From: Candidatus Roseilinea sp. NK_OTU-006
GTDB taxonomy: Bacteria > Chloroflexota > Anaerolineae > J036 > Brachytrichaceae
NCBI RefSeq assembly: GCF_012931985.1
Contig: NZ_JAAFGM010000003.1
Coordinates: 1 to 64,000 of the forward strand
Reading direction: 5' to 3'
DNA length: 64,000 bases
Under the pieces are notes generated by a model. The model worked only from the letters and a program-made list of their open reading frames with translations. It made no database searches and was not told the origin of the DNA. Shown in pieces: positions 26,886 through 37,492 of this stretch (position 1 is the stretch's first letter; every line of letters begins with the position of its first letter). The position numbers were made by a program, and so were the translations under genes.

Positions 26886-27170
26886 AGTGATGCCCCAGCG
26901 GGATAAGCCATAGACCGTGTGCGCGGGCGCTGCCGGGGCCAATACGCCGAGCTGATAACCCGGCCGGCTTGCGTCGCCATCCGCATTGCCGGCCCCGGGT
27001 GAAAGGCAGTGAGTTCGTTGCCAAGCCTAGACCAAATGTCCGCAGCGGGAGCGACTTGTACGAGCGCTTTGTGGGACGGCACATTTTTGCAGGCCCCAAA
27101 AGGCAATCCTTGGCGGGGGAGGATAAAACCGCTCCTGGGACGATGAGCTAGCGCACAGTTTGTTCCTGCC
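26886..27170. other. 285-bp gap between convergent genes, nothing recognised
   Basis: This stretch lies between the stops of the DUF4340 gene and the secreted LTD-PLD gene. It holds no recognisable gene, repeat or clear terminator hairpin, only GC-rich short palindromes near 26930-27000. Confidence 0.5.
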
Positions 27171-30100
27171 CTACTCCCCTGTCACCCGGCCAGGAGAGGG
27201 TGACCAACTGACGTAGAAATCCCGCGCGCAGTTGTCTCGGTCGCTGCCGGGCGGGTAGCGCTTGAGCGACGCCCCCCACGGGAAGGCGTCCTCTGGGGCC
27301 AATGGGAAGGGGATCACATTTGCGCGCGGCTCCCCGCCCCAGGCCGCGCTATCCACCGGCGCGCCGTCGGGCCTCAGCAGCAAGACCTCATCTTGCGCGT
27401 TTCCCAGCGCCAGGCCGAAACCGTCCCAGGCGCTCACCGGAATCAGGTCCGGCACCAGCAGGTCGCAGTCCGTCCACTCATAGGCTGGGTTGAAGCCGTA
27501 AGCGCGGGCGAAGTTCGTCGCGCAGGCTGCCAGCAGCATCACCTGCCCCCTTAGGAGTTGCGCTCCCGACGGCAAGGCGTATCGGCCGTCCCCATAATCC
27601 CCGATGTTGACGGCATCCCCGATCGTCCAGCCGGCGATGCTCACCGTCGGGCCGGGGTTGTGGAGTTCTATCCACTCGTACCCCGCGTCAGGGCCGACGG
27701 GGTTGATGAAGACTTCGCTCACCAACGGGTAGTCAGCCGGAGGGAGGTAGTCCAACATCGCCATTGGGAGATATAGGGGAAAGACCAGCGGCGCGTGCGC
27801 GCGCGCCCAGTCGTGCTCAAAAACGTTCATCAGAAAGTCGTAGGCCTCGGCAGAGGCCAGTTGCAGCGCCAACTCGCGGTTGGCTTTGTTGGACGTCTCG
27901 GTGCCGTTGACGCTGCCGATATGCGCCCACTTCTCGCCACCGACCCGCACGAAGAAGGCCTTGGCGTGAACGCCCAGCCCTGTCACGTTCCCCAGGCGAC
28001 AGGAGAGGAGGATGGACTCCGCCCGGGCCAGGCCGTTCAGATACAGGCAAGCGGCGAGGTTGGCGCCGGTGTCGTAGTACTTGTCCAGCAACAGCCGCAC
28101 CGCTGCACCCCGGCGGGCCGCTGCCACCATCGCTGCTATGCGGGGATTCAGCCCGACATCCCCCACTCCAGCGGTCCACGTGACTGACTCGTTCAGTTGC
28201 ATCGCGGCGACCGAATTCCCCGCGCCGGCTCGGCTCAGCAACCCCAGCAGGCCGTCGTCGGGGCGGAGGAGATGCTCGGGACCGTGTAGGACAGTGAGGG
28301 TAGTCGCGGTCGTCGCCAGCAATTGGCTGAAGGGCGCCGTGTAGGTAGTCCAATCAGGTGGGGGCAGGGGGACGTAGCCGGCGGGTGGTGCGTGGGTGGC
28401 ATCATCGTACAGCACGATGTCTGCGTGGGTCGGGTCGGCGTCCCGTCGGAAGAGGTCCACCAGCCGAGCCACGACGCCGGGGCTATCCGTCGCTAACAGG
28501 AAGCCTCGGTGGCCCGCTGTGCCGTTGACGATGAGATCCGAAGGCATGGAGCGCTCGGTGAAGTTGTCGGTGCTGACCAACGCCAGGCGGTCGTCCACCA
28601 GGATGTACTTGGCATGGTGGAAGCGGTAACGCGCGCCCCTCTGCCCGATGAAGTACACCGTGGAATTGGGTGGGGTGTGCAACCGCTGCGCGATCCACTT
28701 CTCATCGAGCGACATTCCGCCGGTGGGCGCGCTCTCTAGGAGGATGGTCACCATCACCCCAGCCTGGATGCGCTCGCGGATCGCCTCGTAGAGGGGGATG
28801 CTCTCCAGGGTGTAGGCCGCGATCTTCAGGGAATGCCGCGCTGCGCTAATGGTCTGGCGGGTGAGGGAAAGAGCACCCTCGGGGACGACGGCGACCGTCA
28901 CCCGCGCCGATGCAGTGATTTCGGCGGGGAAGAAGAGGTCTTCCAAGTCCCAGCCGGGGTAGCGGAGTTTGCGACCCAATAGGGGATCAGCGGGGTCCTG
29001 AGCCCAGTCAGCAGCTCGGTCGGTGTCGGGGACGGGGAAGCCGGTGGCAGGGTCCAGTTTGCGGTAGAGGACCTGTCCGGGGGCAAAGCCAGGGTACGGG
29101 TAGGGAATGGCCGGGCCGTCCCAGCCCTGGGTGGCAGAGCCGCTGCCATAGGCCAGCGCGTCCACCACAGTCGTGCCGGAGACCAGATAGGCCGCCTCGC
29201 CGCCATCGGTGAAGCCGGGCCAAGAGCCCGGGAGGGACGGGAGCGAGCGCTCGCTTACGCTGTCGGCCCAATCCGCATCAAAGCCCCAAATCGGGTAGAA
29301 GCTGTCGCCGTTCTGGGCCAACCAAAGGACGCGGCCGGGACCGATTTCAGCCCCGGCGGGGAAGCAGACGCGGGAGGTGGAGGCCGGAGCATCGTCCAGA
29401 CACCAGCCGGCAAGAGTGGCCGTGTATGAGCCGAGGTTGGCCAGGGCTGCTGCTTCGCCGCCCCCAGAGTAATTGACAGGGGCCAGCGCATAGAGACGGA
29501 CGGCGGGAAGGACGGGCGCGCTCCAGGACGCGGTGGCGATCCCTCCGCTCGATTCGGTTGCAGTGGCGACGAGGGCCGGCGTGCCGGAGAGGGCTGCCCC
29601 GGCACGCAGTGCGACCGTGATGAGGATGGACGCACCGGGTGGGAGGTCGCCCACATCCCAGCGGAGGAGGTCTGGCGCAGGCCGGCTGAAGGGCAAGGGC
29701 GCAGTCTGCGTGATGAAATCTACTTCCGCCGGCAGCGCGTCGGTGAGGACAACAGCGGAGGCGGTCAGGTCGCCAGTATTGCCCAGGCTGAAGACAGCGC
29801 TGAAGGCCGCGCCGGCCAGGATGACCGGCGGGCCGCTGCGGGCCAACGTCAGCGCCGGCGCAGAGGGCTGAATCTGGGTGACAGCCTGGGCAAAGTTGTT
29901 CGTTGTTGTCACCTCCGGCGTGGCGGTGGTAGCCTCGGCGGCATTGGTGATCACCGCTGCCCCCGGCGTCTCCGTGACCTGCGCGGTGACGGTGATGAGG
30001 GCAGAAGTTGCGGCGGGGGGGAGGTCGCCCATCTCCCAGACCAGCGTGGCGAGGCCGAGCTGAGTGAAAGTGTAGGGTGAGGTCTGAGTCATAAAGGCCA

Positions 30101-30908
30101 GTTCTGTCGGAAGCGTGTCGGTAAGATGGACGGCGGCAGCGGTGAGCGAGTAAGCGTTCCGCACCAACAGGGTGTAGGTCACCAGTCCGCCGGGGCGGGC
30201 CGGCGCAGGCGCGGATTTCTCCACCACCAGGTCGGCGCGGGAGATGGAGTTGCGGGCTTTCGGCGTCCCGTTGATAGGATTACCCGAGGCGTCCAGGCCG
30301 TTGCGGGTAAGGCCGTCGTTGGAGGCCCAGTTGGCGTCGGTGTCAGGTGCGGCGGGGTCTATGCGCTCCATGGAGCGATAGCCTGCTCCGCTAGAGCCGG
30401 CGGGCCATGCGCCCCCGTTGCCATTGGCGGTGTCTATGACCTGGCCCAGGGGAGTGGTGAGCGTGAGGATTTCGCCCGAGTTGCTCAGGCCGGAGCCGAA
30501 ATTGCCGACCCAATCGGCAGGTGTATCGGAGATGGCCTGGTCGGTGCCACGTTCGATAAGGTAGTAGCCGAAGACCGGGATGATCCCGCTGAGGGTGATG
30601 CTGGGCCCGCCGTCGGAGGAGACAAGCTGCCAGCCGTCCAGGGAGATGGGCTGGTCGGTGGTGTTGTAGAGTTCAATCCACTCGTGGGCAGCGTTGGCAG
30701 CAGTGCCGCCCCAGGCCACTTCGTTGATGACGACGGCGCCCGCGGAGGTATGAACGCCGGCTATCCCAAGCTCGGCGCCCAGGGGCACAGGACGCTGAAG
30801 CAGCGCTTCTTCCTCTTGTCCTTCAGCCTGGCCGAGGGTGAGGAGAATTAAAGCCAAGCCGACTAAGCTCAGGCAAAGGGCGAGGGAGATTTTGTGACGC
30901 GATCGCAT
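27171..30908 (-). CDS. Secreted multidomain protein: Lamin-tail, DUF11, phospholipase-D-like nuclease domains
   Basis: About 1245 residues from the ATG at 30908. A signal peptide (ISLALCLSLVGLALILL) is followed by a Lamin-tail domain (VVINEVAWGGTAANAAHEWI), two DUF11 repeats (KSAPAPARPGGLVTYTLLV; GAAFSAVFSLGNTGDLTAS), a second LTD-like segment, then two PLD halves: FHHAKYILVDDRLALVSTDN and GVHAKAFFVRVGGEKWAHIG with following NGTETSNKANRE, and a last Lamin-tail domain (SEVFINPVGPDAGYEWIEL). The HxK motifs are intact, so phosphodiesterase or nuclease activity is plausible. LTD and DUF11 parts suggest cell-surface display. No LPXTG sorting signal is seen. It stands alone. Confidence 0.85.
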   Translation of the reverse strand: MRSRHKISLALCLSLVGLALILLTLGQAEGQEEEALLQRPVPLGAELGIAGVHTSAGAVVINEVAWGGTAANAAHEWIELYNTTDQPISLDGWQLVSSDGGPSITLSGIIPVFGYYLIERGTDQAISDTPADWVGNFGSGLSNSGEILTLTTPLGQVIDTANGNGGAWPAGSSGAGYRSMERIDPAAPDTDANWASNDGLTRNGLDASGNPINGTPKARNSISRADLVVEKSAPAPARPGGLVTYTLLVRNAYSLTAAAVHLTDTLPTELAFMTQTSPYTFTQLGLATLVWEMGDLPPAATSALITVTAQVTETPGAAVITNAAEATTATPEVTTTNNFAQAVTQIQPSAPALTLARSGPPVILAGAAFSAVFSLGNTGDLTASAVVLTDALPAEVDFITQTAPLPFSRPAPDLLRWDVGDLPPGASILITVALRAGAALSGTPALVATATESSGGIATASWSAPVLPAVRLYALAPVNYSGGGEAAALANLGSYTATLAGWCLDDAPASTSRVCFPAGAEIGPGRVLWLAQNGDSFYPIWGFDADWADSVSERSLPSLPGSWPGFTDGGEAAYLVSGTTVVDALAYGSGSATQGWDGPAIPYPYPGFAPGQVLYRKLDPATGFPVPDTDRAADWAQDPADPLLGRKLRYPGWDLEDLFFPAEITASARVTVAVVPEGALSLTRQTISAARHSLKIAAYTLESIPLYEAIRERIQAGVMVTILLESAPTGGMSLDEKWIAQRLHTPPNSTVYFIGQRGARYRFHHAKYILVDDRLALVSTDNFTERSMPSDLIVNGTAGHRGFLLATDSPGVVARLVDLFRRDADPTHADIVLYDDATHAPPAGYVPLPPPDWTTYTAPFSQLLATTATTLTVLHGPEHLLRPDDGLLGLLSRAGAGNSVAAMQLNESVTWTAGVGDVGLNPRIAAMVAAARRGAAVRLLLDKYYDTGANLAACLYLNGLARAESILLSCRLGNVTGLGVHAKAFFVRVGGEKWAHIGSVNGTETSNKANRELALQLASAEAYDFLMNVFEHDWARAHAPLVFPLYLPMAMLDYLPPADYPLVSEVFINPVGPDAGYEWIELHNPGPTVSIAGWTIGDAVNIGDYGDGRYALPSGAQLLRGQVMLLAACATNFARAYGFNPAYEWTDCDLLVPDLIPVSAWDGFGLALGNAQDEVLLLRPDGAPVDSAAWGGEPRANVIPFPLAPEDAFPWGASLKRYPPGSDRDNCARDFYVSWSPSPGRVTGE

Positions 30909-31002
30909 GGTGACCGTCCATTGTCTCTTGAAACGCCGTGCCTGTAACGACATTGTCCTGCACGGCTTCACGCATCCAACGCCATCCAGCCAGGCGCTTG
31001 AC

Positions 31003-31365
31003 CCAGGGTGTACGCATCAGAAATTGTAAGGTTTTACGCAGCGAAAGCCAAGACCGCCGGAAGTCATCGTTGCGTGCACGCAGGCGTTGTCTTCTCGCGG
31101 AGCGCTCCACACCGCCGCGCATGGTTGCCTTTGAGCGCACACACACGCGCCCCCGCGCCTCTGGAGTTGGCACATGTTTCGCTTATCGGCACTGCCCACG
31201 ACAGCGATGATCGCCAGGACGTCACATACCACAATGGGTAACGCTTTCCCAGATCGCGACGGAAGTCTGGAATCTGTTTGGCTTGCCCGTCCGGCAATGT
31301 GATGGCTCAAAGTGTCTCATCACTCATCGCCGTGATTACCCCCTGATGTGATGCGTAAGCTCTGG
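31003..31365 (-). mobile_element. Internally deleted ISAs1-family copy
   Basis: The ends match the element at 9201-9847: left CCAGGGTGTACGCATCA and right (inverted) CCAGAGCTTACGCATCA, 14 of 17 identical. On the minus strand one frame resembles the start of an ISAs1 transposase (IPDFRRDLGKRYPLWYVTS, then a shifted LAIIAVVGSADKRNMCQL); near the other end a RARNDDF piece of the C-terminus remains. Only about 360 bp are left, so it is not autonomous. Confidence 0.7.
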
Positions 31366-31418
31366 ACTGTCCGCTCGTGCGCTTTTCAGCCGGCAGGCGC
31401 GGCGCTAGAATGCCCGCT

Positions 31419-32666
31419 ATGAGTGCTCTCGACCCTAAACGCACCATCCAAGAATTGCAAGAGCTGCGCGCGTTGACCAGCGACCCCAACACCGGCGGCG
31501 CGATGCGCGTGGCATGGACCGATACCTGGCTGAAGGCGCGCGATTGGCTGCGCGAAAAGGCCAGCGGCATGCCCTTAGAGATTCACAACGACGAAGCCGG
31601 CAACACCTGGTATACCCTGCCCGGCAAGAGCAAGAAAGCACTGCTGATCGGCGGGCACATGGACAGCGTGCCGAATGGCGGTTGGCTGGACGGCTGCTTG
31701 AATGTGCTTGCCGGCCTGGAAGTGTTGCGGCGCATCAACGATCAGTACCAGGGGAGGCCGCCGATCACCGTGCGGCTGGTGGACTGGGCAGATGAGGAAG
31801 GCGCGCGCTTCGGGCGCAGCCTGCTCGGCTCCAGCGCCTGCAGCGGTCACGCCACGCCCAACGCAGACCGCAACCGCACCGACAAAGACGGCATCCGGCT
31901 CGAAGACGCCCTGCGGCGCTGCGGTGTGGACATTGACCAAATGGGCAAAAGCAAGAAAGAGCTGAAGAATGCCGCCGCTTACTTGGAGCTGCACATCGAG
32001 CAAGGGCCGGTGTTGGAAAGCCTGGGGTTGCCGCTGGGCGCCGTGCTTGGCACGTTTGGCGTCGAGCGCCATGCCATCAAGTTCATCGGCCAGGCGGCCC
32101 ACTCCGGCAGCACGCCGATGGACAAGCGACGCGACGCGCTGGCTGCTGCGGCCAAGCTGGCGCTGGAGATCCGCCCGATTGCCCACAAGTACGGCGGCGT
32201 GTGCACCGTCGGCAGTTGCGTCACCAAGCCCGGCATCGTCACCGCCGTCGTTGGCGAGTGCGACATCACCCTCGACCAGCGCAACCTGAGCGCGAGCAAG
32301 CTGGCGCGCATGTACAACGACGCCGTCAAGGCCAGCAAGCGCTTCGCCAAAGAGGAAAAGTGCGAGGTGAGCTGGAGCCACATCTGGAACATCGAGCCGA
32401 TCCTTTTCAACAAAGACCTGATCAAGATGTGCTACGACAGTTGCGTCGAAGTGGCCGGCAAAGCGCATAAGCTTCCCAGCGGACCGCTGCACGACGCCGC
32501 CGAAGTGGCGCGCGCCGGCGTGCCCACCGTGATGATGTTTGTGCAGAGCCTGCGCGGCATCTCCCACAACCCCATCGAGGACACCAAGTTGGAGCACGTC
32601 GAAATGAGCGTGCGCGCGCTGGACCGGCTGGCCGACAAAGCCATGGCGTGGATTCAGCGTGGGTAA
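31419..32666 (+). CDS. Zn-dependent hydantoinase/carbamoylase-family hydrolase (M20)
   Basis: A 415-residue amidohydrolase of the N-carbamoyl-L-amino-acid hydrolase/allantoate amidohydrolase family. Metal ligands are visible in GGHMDSVPNGGWLDG, VDWADEEGARFGRS and LELHIEQGPVLE; the dimer/lid domain has QAAHSGSTPMDKRRD. It cleaves a carbamoyl or ureido group from an amino acid or ureide, so a role in pyrimidine/purine breakdown or hydantoin use is likely. An ATG at 31410 is an alternative start. A palindromic hairpin follows the stop. Confidence 0.9.
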   Translation: MSALDPKRTIQELQELRALTSDPNTGGAMRVAWTDTWLKARDWLREKASGMPLEIHNDEAGNTWYTLPGKSKKALLIGGHMDSVPNGGWLDGCLNVLAGLEVLRRINDQYQGRPPITVRLVDWADEEGARFGRSLLGSSACSGHATPNADRNRTDKDGIRLEDALRRCGVDIDQMGKSKKELKNAAAYLELHIEQGPVLESLGLPLGAVLGTFGVERHAIKFIGQAAHSGSTPMDKRRDALAAAAKLALEIRPIAHKYGGVCTVGSCVTKPGIVTAVVGECDITLDQRNLSASKLARMYNDAVKASKRFAKEEKCEVSWSHIWNIEPILFNKDLIKMCYDSCVEVAGKAHKLPSGPLHDAAEVARAGVPTVMMFVQSLRGISHNPIEDTKLEHVEMSVRALDRLADKAMAWIQRG

Positions 32667-32697
32667 GCGGCACACACGGTAAACAGCGCACAAAGCG

Positions 32698-32734
32698 CGC
32701 AGGCCGCCGGGATGGCCATCCTCGGCGGCCTGCG
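32698..32734. terminator. Bidirectional hairpin between convergent genes
   Basis: A perfect 11-bp stem CGCAGGCCGCC/GGCGGCCTGCG (32698-32708 and 32724-32734) encloses a loop with an inner palindrome GGATGGCCATCC. It lies between the M20 hydrolase and asnS stops. It has no strong U-tract but GTGTTTGG follows on the plus strand. Confidence 0.6.
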
Positions 32735-32763
32735 TGTTTGGCGCGACCAGCCCCTGGCCCGCT

Positions 32764-34146
<1,383 letters not shown>

Positions 34147-34200
34147 GGCCGCGATTCTATACGCGCTCGAGACAAGCGCATGGCGGAGCGCAGGTCGCGC

Positions 34201-36774
34201 CTACACCACACGGGCGATACTGCCGCGCGGGGTCTTGCGCACCTCGATCTGCGCGGGGAAGGCGTCCTTCAGCTCATCAATGTGAGTGATGACGAAGATG
34301 CGCTCGAAGTCGTCCTCGATCGCCTTGATGGCTTCGATCAGTCGCTCGCGCCCTTGGGCGTCCTGTGTGCCGAAGCCTTCATCTATGAACAAGGTCTGCA
34401 GCCGGGCGTTGGCACGGTGGGCCAGCAGCCGGCTCAGCGCAATGCGAATGGCAAAGTTCACCCGGAAGGCCTCGCCGCCGCTGAACATCTCGTAGGCGCG
34501 CTCGCCCAGTTCGTCGCTGATGCGAATTTCGAGCGTCTCGCTGGTCTCGCCTTTTTGCGTCAGCCGCTGCGTCTCGAAGCGCACGTTCATCCGGCCGTTG
34601 GTCATGCGGCCCAGTAGGGCATTGGCTGCAGCCTCCAGCTCCGGCAGCACGCTCTCGATGATCATGGCCGGCACGCCGTTCCTGCCAAAAGCGACGCGCA
34701 GTTCCTCAAAGCGGGCTTGTTGCTTCTTGCAAGCGGTCAGTTCGGCGTCCAGCCGGTCGCGCACGCTGCGCATGGCCTGCGCCGACTGCACGCGCTGATT
34801 CGCTTCGCCCACCCGGCGTTGCGCGCGCAAGAAATCGTCGCGGGCGCGCTCTAACGTCGCCCGCGCCTGTGGTTCGCGTTGTAGCTCGCGCTCGCAACTT
34901 GAGATCGCAGCCTGCAATTCTTCAAGCGACTTCTCCTCGCTAGATTTTTGTTCCAGCAGTGTCGCCTCGCGCAGGTTGAGCGTCTCGAGCGCGCGCTGTT
35001 CACTTTGGATGGCGATCTCGGCGCGGTCGAGTTGTGCTTTGCGTTCCGCGTAGGGGGCCAAGCGGGTCTGGATGTCTTGGCGTAGCCGGTTGTGCGCGGC
35101 GGCGTCGTAGCCCAACTGGGCGAGTGCTTGTGTCACCTGCGCCAGCGTGTGATGCGCATCGCGTGCGTAGTCCTGCTGCTCCAGCCGCGCGGCTAATGCA
35201 TCCACAGCCGCTTCGGCTTCCGGCAGTTGTGCCTCGGCCTCCTGAGCGCACGCGATGCGGTCGGCCAGCGCGGCGTGTTCGCGTTGCAGCGCCGGCAGGT
35301 CGCGCAGCACGTGGTCAAGCTCAGCGATCCGCGCTTCGAGTTGGGCGCGTCGCTCGTTGAGTTGCTTGATGCGCGCTTCGTTGGCGCGGTAAGCGTCGCC
35401 GCGTTCCTTGCCGCGCGCCTGCCATTCCGCCAGCAAGCGAGCGCGGTCTTCCTCAGACAACTCGCGCCCGCAGGTCGGGCAGATGGCGCCGACGCTGCTG
35501 AGCGCGTCAATGCGCGTCTTGAGTTCGCGCATCTCTTGGCGCAGCGTTTCGTTCTGCGCTTTCGCTTCGCCCTGCTGCTCACGCGCCTCGCTCAGTTGGC
35601 GCTGCTGTTCGTCACGCTCACGCCGAGCCGCCTCCATTTGGGCGAGGTGTTCACTCACCTCGCGTTGCTTTACTTCCAGCGACTGGTCGGCGGCCAATTG
35701 GCGCAGCTCATTCAGCCGGCGGCGCGCGTCGGCCAGGTCGCGCTCGAGCACATGGCGCGCCTCGGCGATGGCCCGTTCGGCGGCGTATTTGCGCTCGTTC
35801 AGGCCGGCCATGCTGGCCAGCTTCACGTTGAGCGCCTCGTTCGATGCACGGGCCTGCTCCAACTCCGCGAAACCCCGCTCGATCTCTTCACGTTGGCGTA
35901 GGGTGTTCTGGTATTGCTCGAGCAACGCCACGTGCTGTTCGCGCTCGGCGCGCAGCTTATCGAGGTCCGCCTGCAAGGTGCGCAGGCGAGCTGCGATCTG
36001 CGCCTGCTGCGCGCGCAGCGTCCGGGCGCGTTCGCGTTGGCGCTCGATCTCGGTCATGTCTGCCTCGGCCTGCTGCAGGACGCGTTCCGCCTCGTGCGCG
36101 ACGGTCTGCGCTTCGCGCAGCGCGCGCTCGTATTCGGGCAATCGGGCGATCTCGGCTTCGGCCTGGTCGAGTTCGGCCTTGAGCTTGAGTTGCTCGCCTT
36201 CTAGCGCGGCGAGGCGATCCCTGGCGCGCGCCTCGTAGGCTTGCCAAATGTCCAGGTTGAGAATTTCGCTCAACACGGCTTTGCGCTGGGCCGGCGGCTT
36301 CAGCGTAAATTCGTCGGCGCGCCCCTGTTTGAGGTACGCCGAGTTGATGAACGTCTCGTATGTCAGATTGAGTGTGCGGATGATCTTCTCTTGAGTGTCG
36401 GCGATGCGCGCTTCGGTGAGCATGGTCCAGCCGTTGTCGGCGGTTTTCACAAAGAAGTCCAGCGTGCCGCTGGAGGTCGGCGCTTTGCCTTTGGCGGCTT
36501 TGCCGATCTTGCGCGTGCGCACCACCTGGTAGACATGCGGGCCTTCGCTGAAGGTGAGGGCGACGCGCATCTCGGTCGCGCCTTGGTGGATCAGCTCATC
36601 GTCGCGCTTGGCGCGGGCCTGGCCCCAGAGCGCCCAGGTGATCGCATCGAGCAGCGTGCTCTTGCCGGCGCCATTCTCGCCGGTGAGCACTGCGACGTGC
36701 AGCCCGCTGAAGTCCAGCGGCGCCATGTCGCGGTAGGCCATGAAGTTCTTCAGTTCGAGTTTGAGCGGGATCAT
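34201..36774 (-). CDS. sbcC: SbcC/Rad50-type ATPase
   Basis: An 857-residue SMC-like protein of DNA double-strand-break repair. The Walker A is GENGAGKSTLLDAI at 32-45. Long coiled coils flank a zinc hook CPTC at residues 432-435, and the C-terminal lobe has MFSGGEAFRVNFAIRIALS and LFIDEGFGTQDAQGR. It starts 4 nt inside the end of the phosphoesterase gene, so it is translated with it. A canonical SbcD is not present; the neighbour is shorter. Confidence 0.95.
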   Translation of the reverse strand: MIPLKLELKNFMAYRDMAPLDFSGLHVAVLTGENGAGKSTLLDAITWALWGQARAKRDDELIHQGATEMRVALTFSEGPHVYQVVRTRKIGKAAKGKAPTSSGTLDFFVKTADNGWTMLTEARIADTQEKIIRTLNLTYETFINSAYLKQGRADEFTLKPPAQRKAVLSEILNLDIWQAYEARARDRLAALEGEQLKLKAELDQAEAEIARLPEYERALREAQTVAHEAERVLQQAEADMTEIERQRERARTLRAQQAQIAARLRTLQADLDKLRAEREQHVALLEQYQNTLRQREEIERGFAELEQARASNEALNVKLASMAGLNERKYAAERAIAEARHVLERDLADARRRLNELRQLAADQSLEVKQREVSEHLAQMEAARRERDEQQRQLSEAREQQGEAKAQNETLRQEMRELKTRIDALSSVGAICPTCGRELSEEDRARLLAEWQARGKERGDAYRANEARIKQLNERRAQLEARIAELDHVLRDLPALQREHAALADRIACAQEAEAQLPEAEAAVDALAARLEQQDYARDAHHTLAQVTQALAQLGYDAAAHNRLRQDIQTRLAPYAERKAQLDRAEIAIQSEQRALETLNLREATLLEQKSSEEKSLEELQAAISSCERELQREPQARATLERARDDFLRAQRRVGEANQRVQSAQAMRSVRDRLDAELTACKKQQARFEELRVAFGRNGVPAMIIESVLPELEAAANALLGRMTNGRMNVRFETQRLTQKGETSETLEIRISDELGERAYEMFSGGEAFRVNFAIRIALSRLLAHRANARLQTLFIDEGFGTQDAQGRERLIEAIKAIEDDFERIFVITHIDELKDAFPAQIEVRKTPRGSIARVV

Positions 36775-37436
36775 GGCAAATTCCGCATCGGTTCCTCAGC
36801 GTCAGGCGTTGTGAGCGCGTCGAGCGCCTGCCATTCGTAGTCCACGCGCCCATCCTCGTGCAAGGTCAGCCATCCGATGCGCGGCGACTCTTTGGAGCGC
36901 AGCTCCGCCGAGGCAGAGATGGCGCCGGGGTTGAAATATAACGCGCCGCCCCGCCGCACGGCGCAGCTCATATGCGAGTGTCCGAACACGACAACGGTTG
37001 CTTCGGGGGGCTTCAGGCGAGCCAGCCGGGCGATCAATTTTTCGTTGATGCGGGAGAGCGAGTGTCGTCCACCGATACCGGCGAACTTGTCGAGCACGGA
37101 GTGGGCGAAGCTGATATGGCCGTGCGTCACCCAGATGACGTGCCGGCCTGCGCGCAGCGTCACGCACAGCGGCAGGTCTTGGTCGTGCAGGCCGGTGCTG
37201 AACTGCCAGTGCAAGTTGCCGCGCACGGCGTAGGTCGGCGCGATCGCCTGCAGCGGCGGCAGGATATCCGGCGTCTCCAGATCGCCCGCATGCAAGATGA
37301 CATCGCTGCCGCGCAACAGCTCGTACACCTGCGGCGGCATCGCTTTCAATCGGTGTGGGATGTGCGTGTCAGCCAGTATGCCAATGCGCCGGCAACCATC
37401 CAGCTCGATCGGTGGCGGATGAAGTGCGTCGTTCAC
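36771..37436 (-). CDS. YfcE/MJ0936-like metallophosphoesterase
   Basis: A 221-residue calcineurin-like phosphoesterase with metal motifs IGILADTHIPHR, ILHAGDLETP, AVRGNLHW, VTHGHISF and VFGHSHMSCAV. It resembles small YfcE-type phosphodiesterases, which lack the SbcD C-terminal cap. Overlap with sbcC (ATGA, 4 nt) suggests that it may act as the nuclease partner or simply be co-regulated. It is divergent from trpC. Confidence 0.88.
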   Translation of the reverse strand: MNDALHPPPIELDGCRRIGILADTHIPHRLKAMPPQVYELLRGSDVILHAGDLETPDILPPLQAIAPTYAVRGNLHWQFSTGLHDQDLPLCVTLRAGRHVIWVTHGHISFAHSVLDKFAGIGGRHSLSRINEKLIARLARLKPPEATVVVFGHSHMSCAVRRGGALYFNPGAISASAELRSKESPRIGWLTLHEDGRVDYEWQALDALTTPDAEEPMRNLP

Positions 37437-37492
37437 GGTTCAACGCGCGATGTTACCATTGCCAACATATCGCCCGTTCAGACGCAATCATC

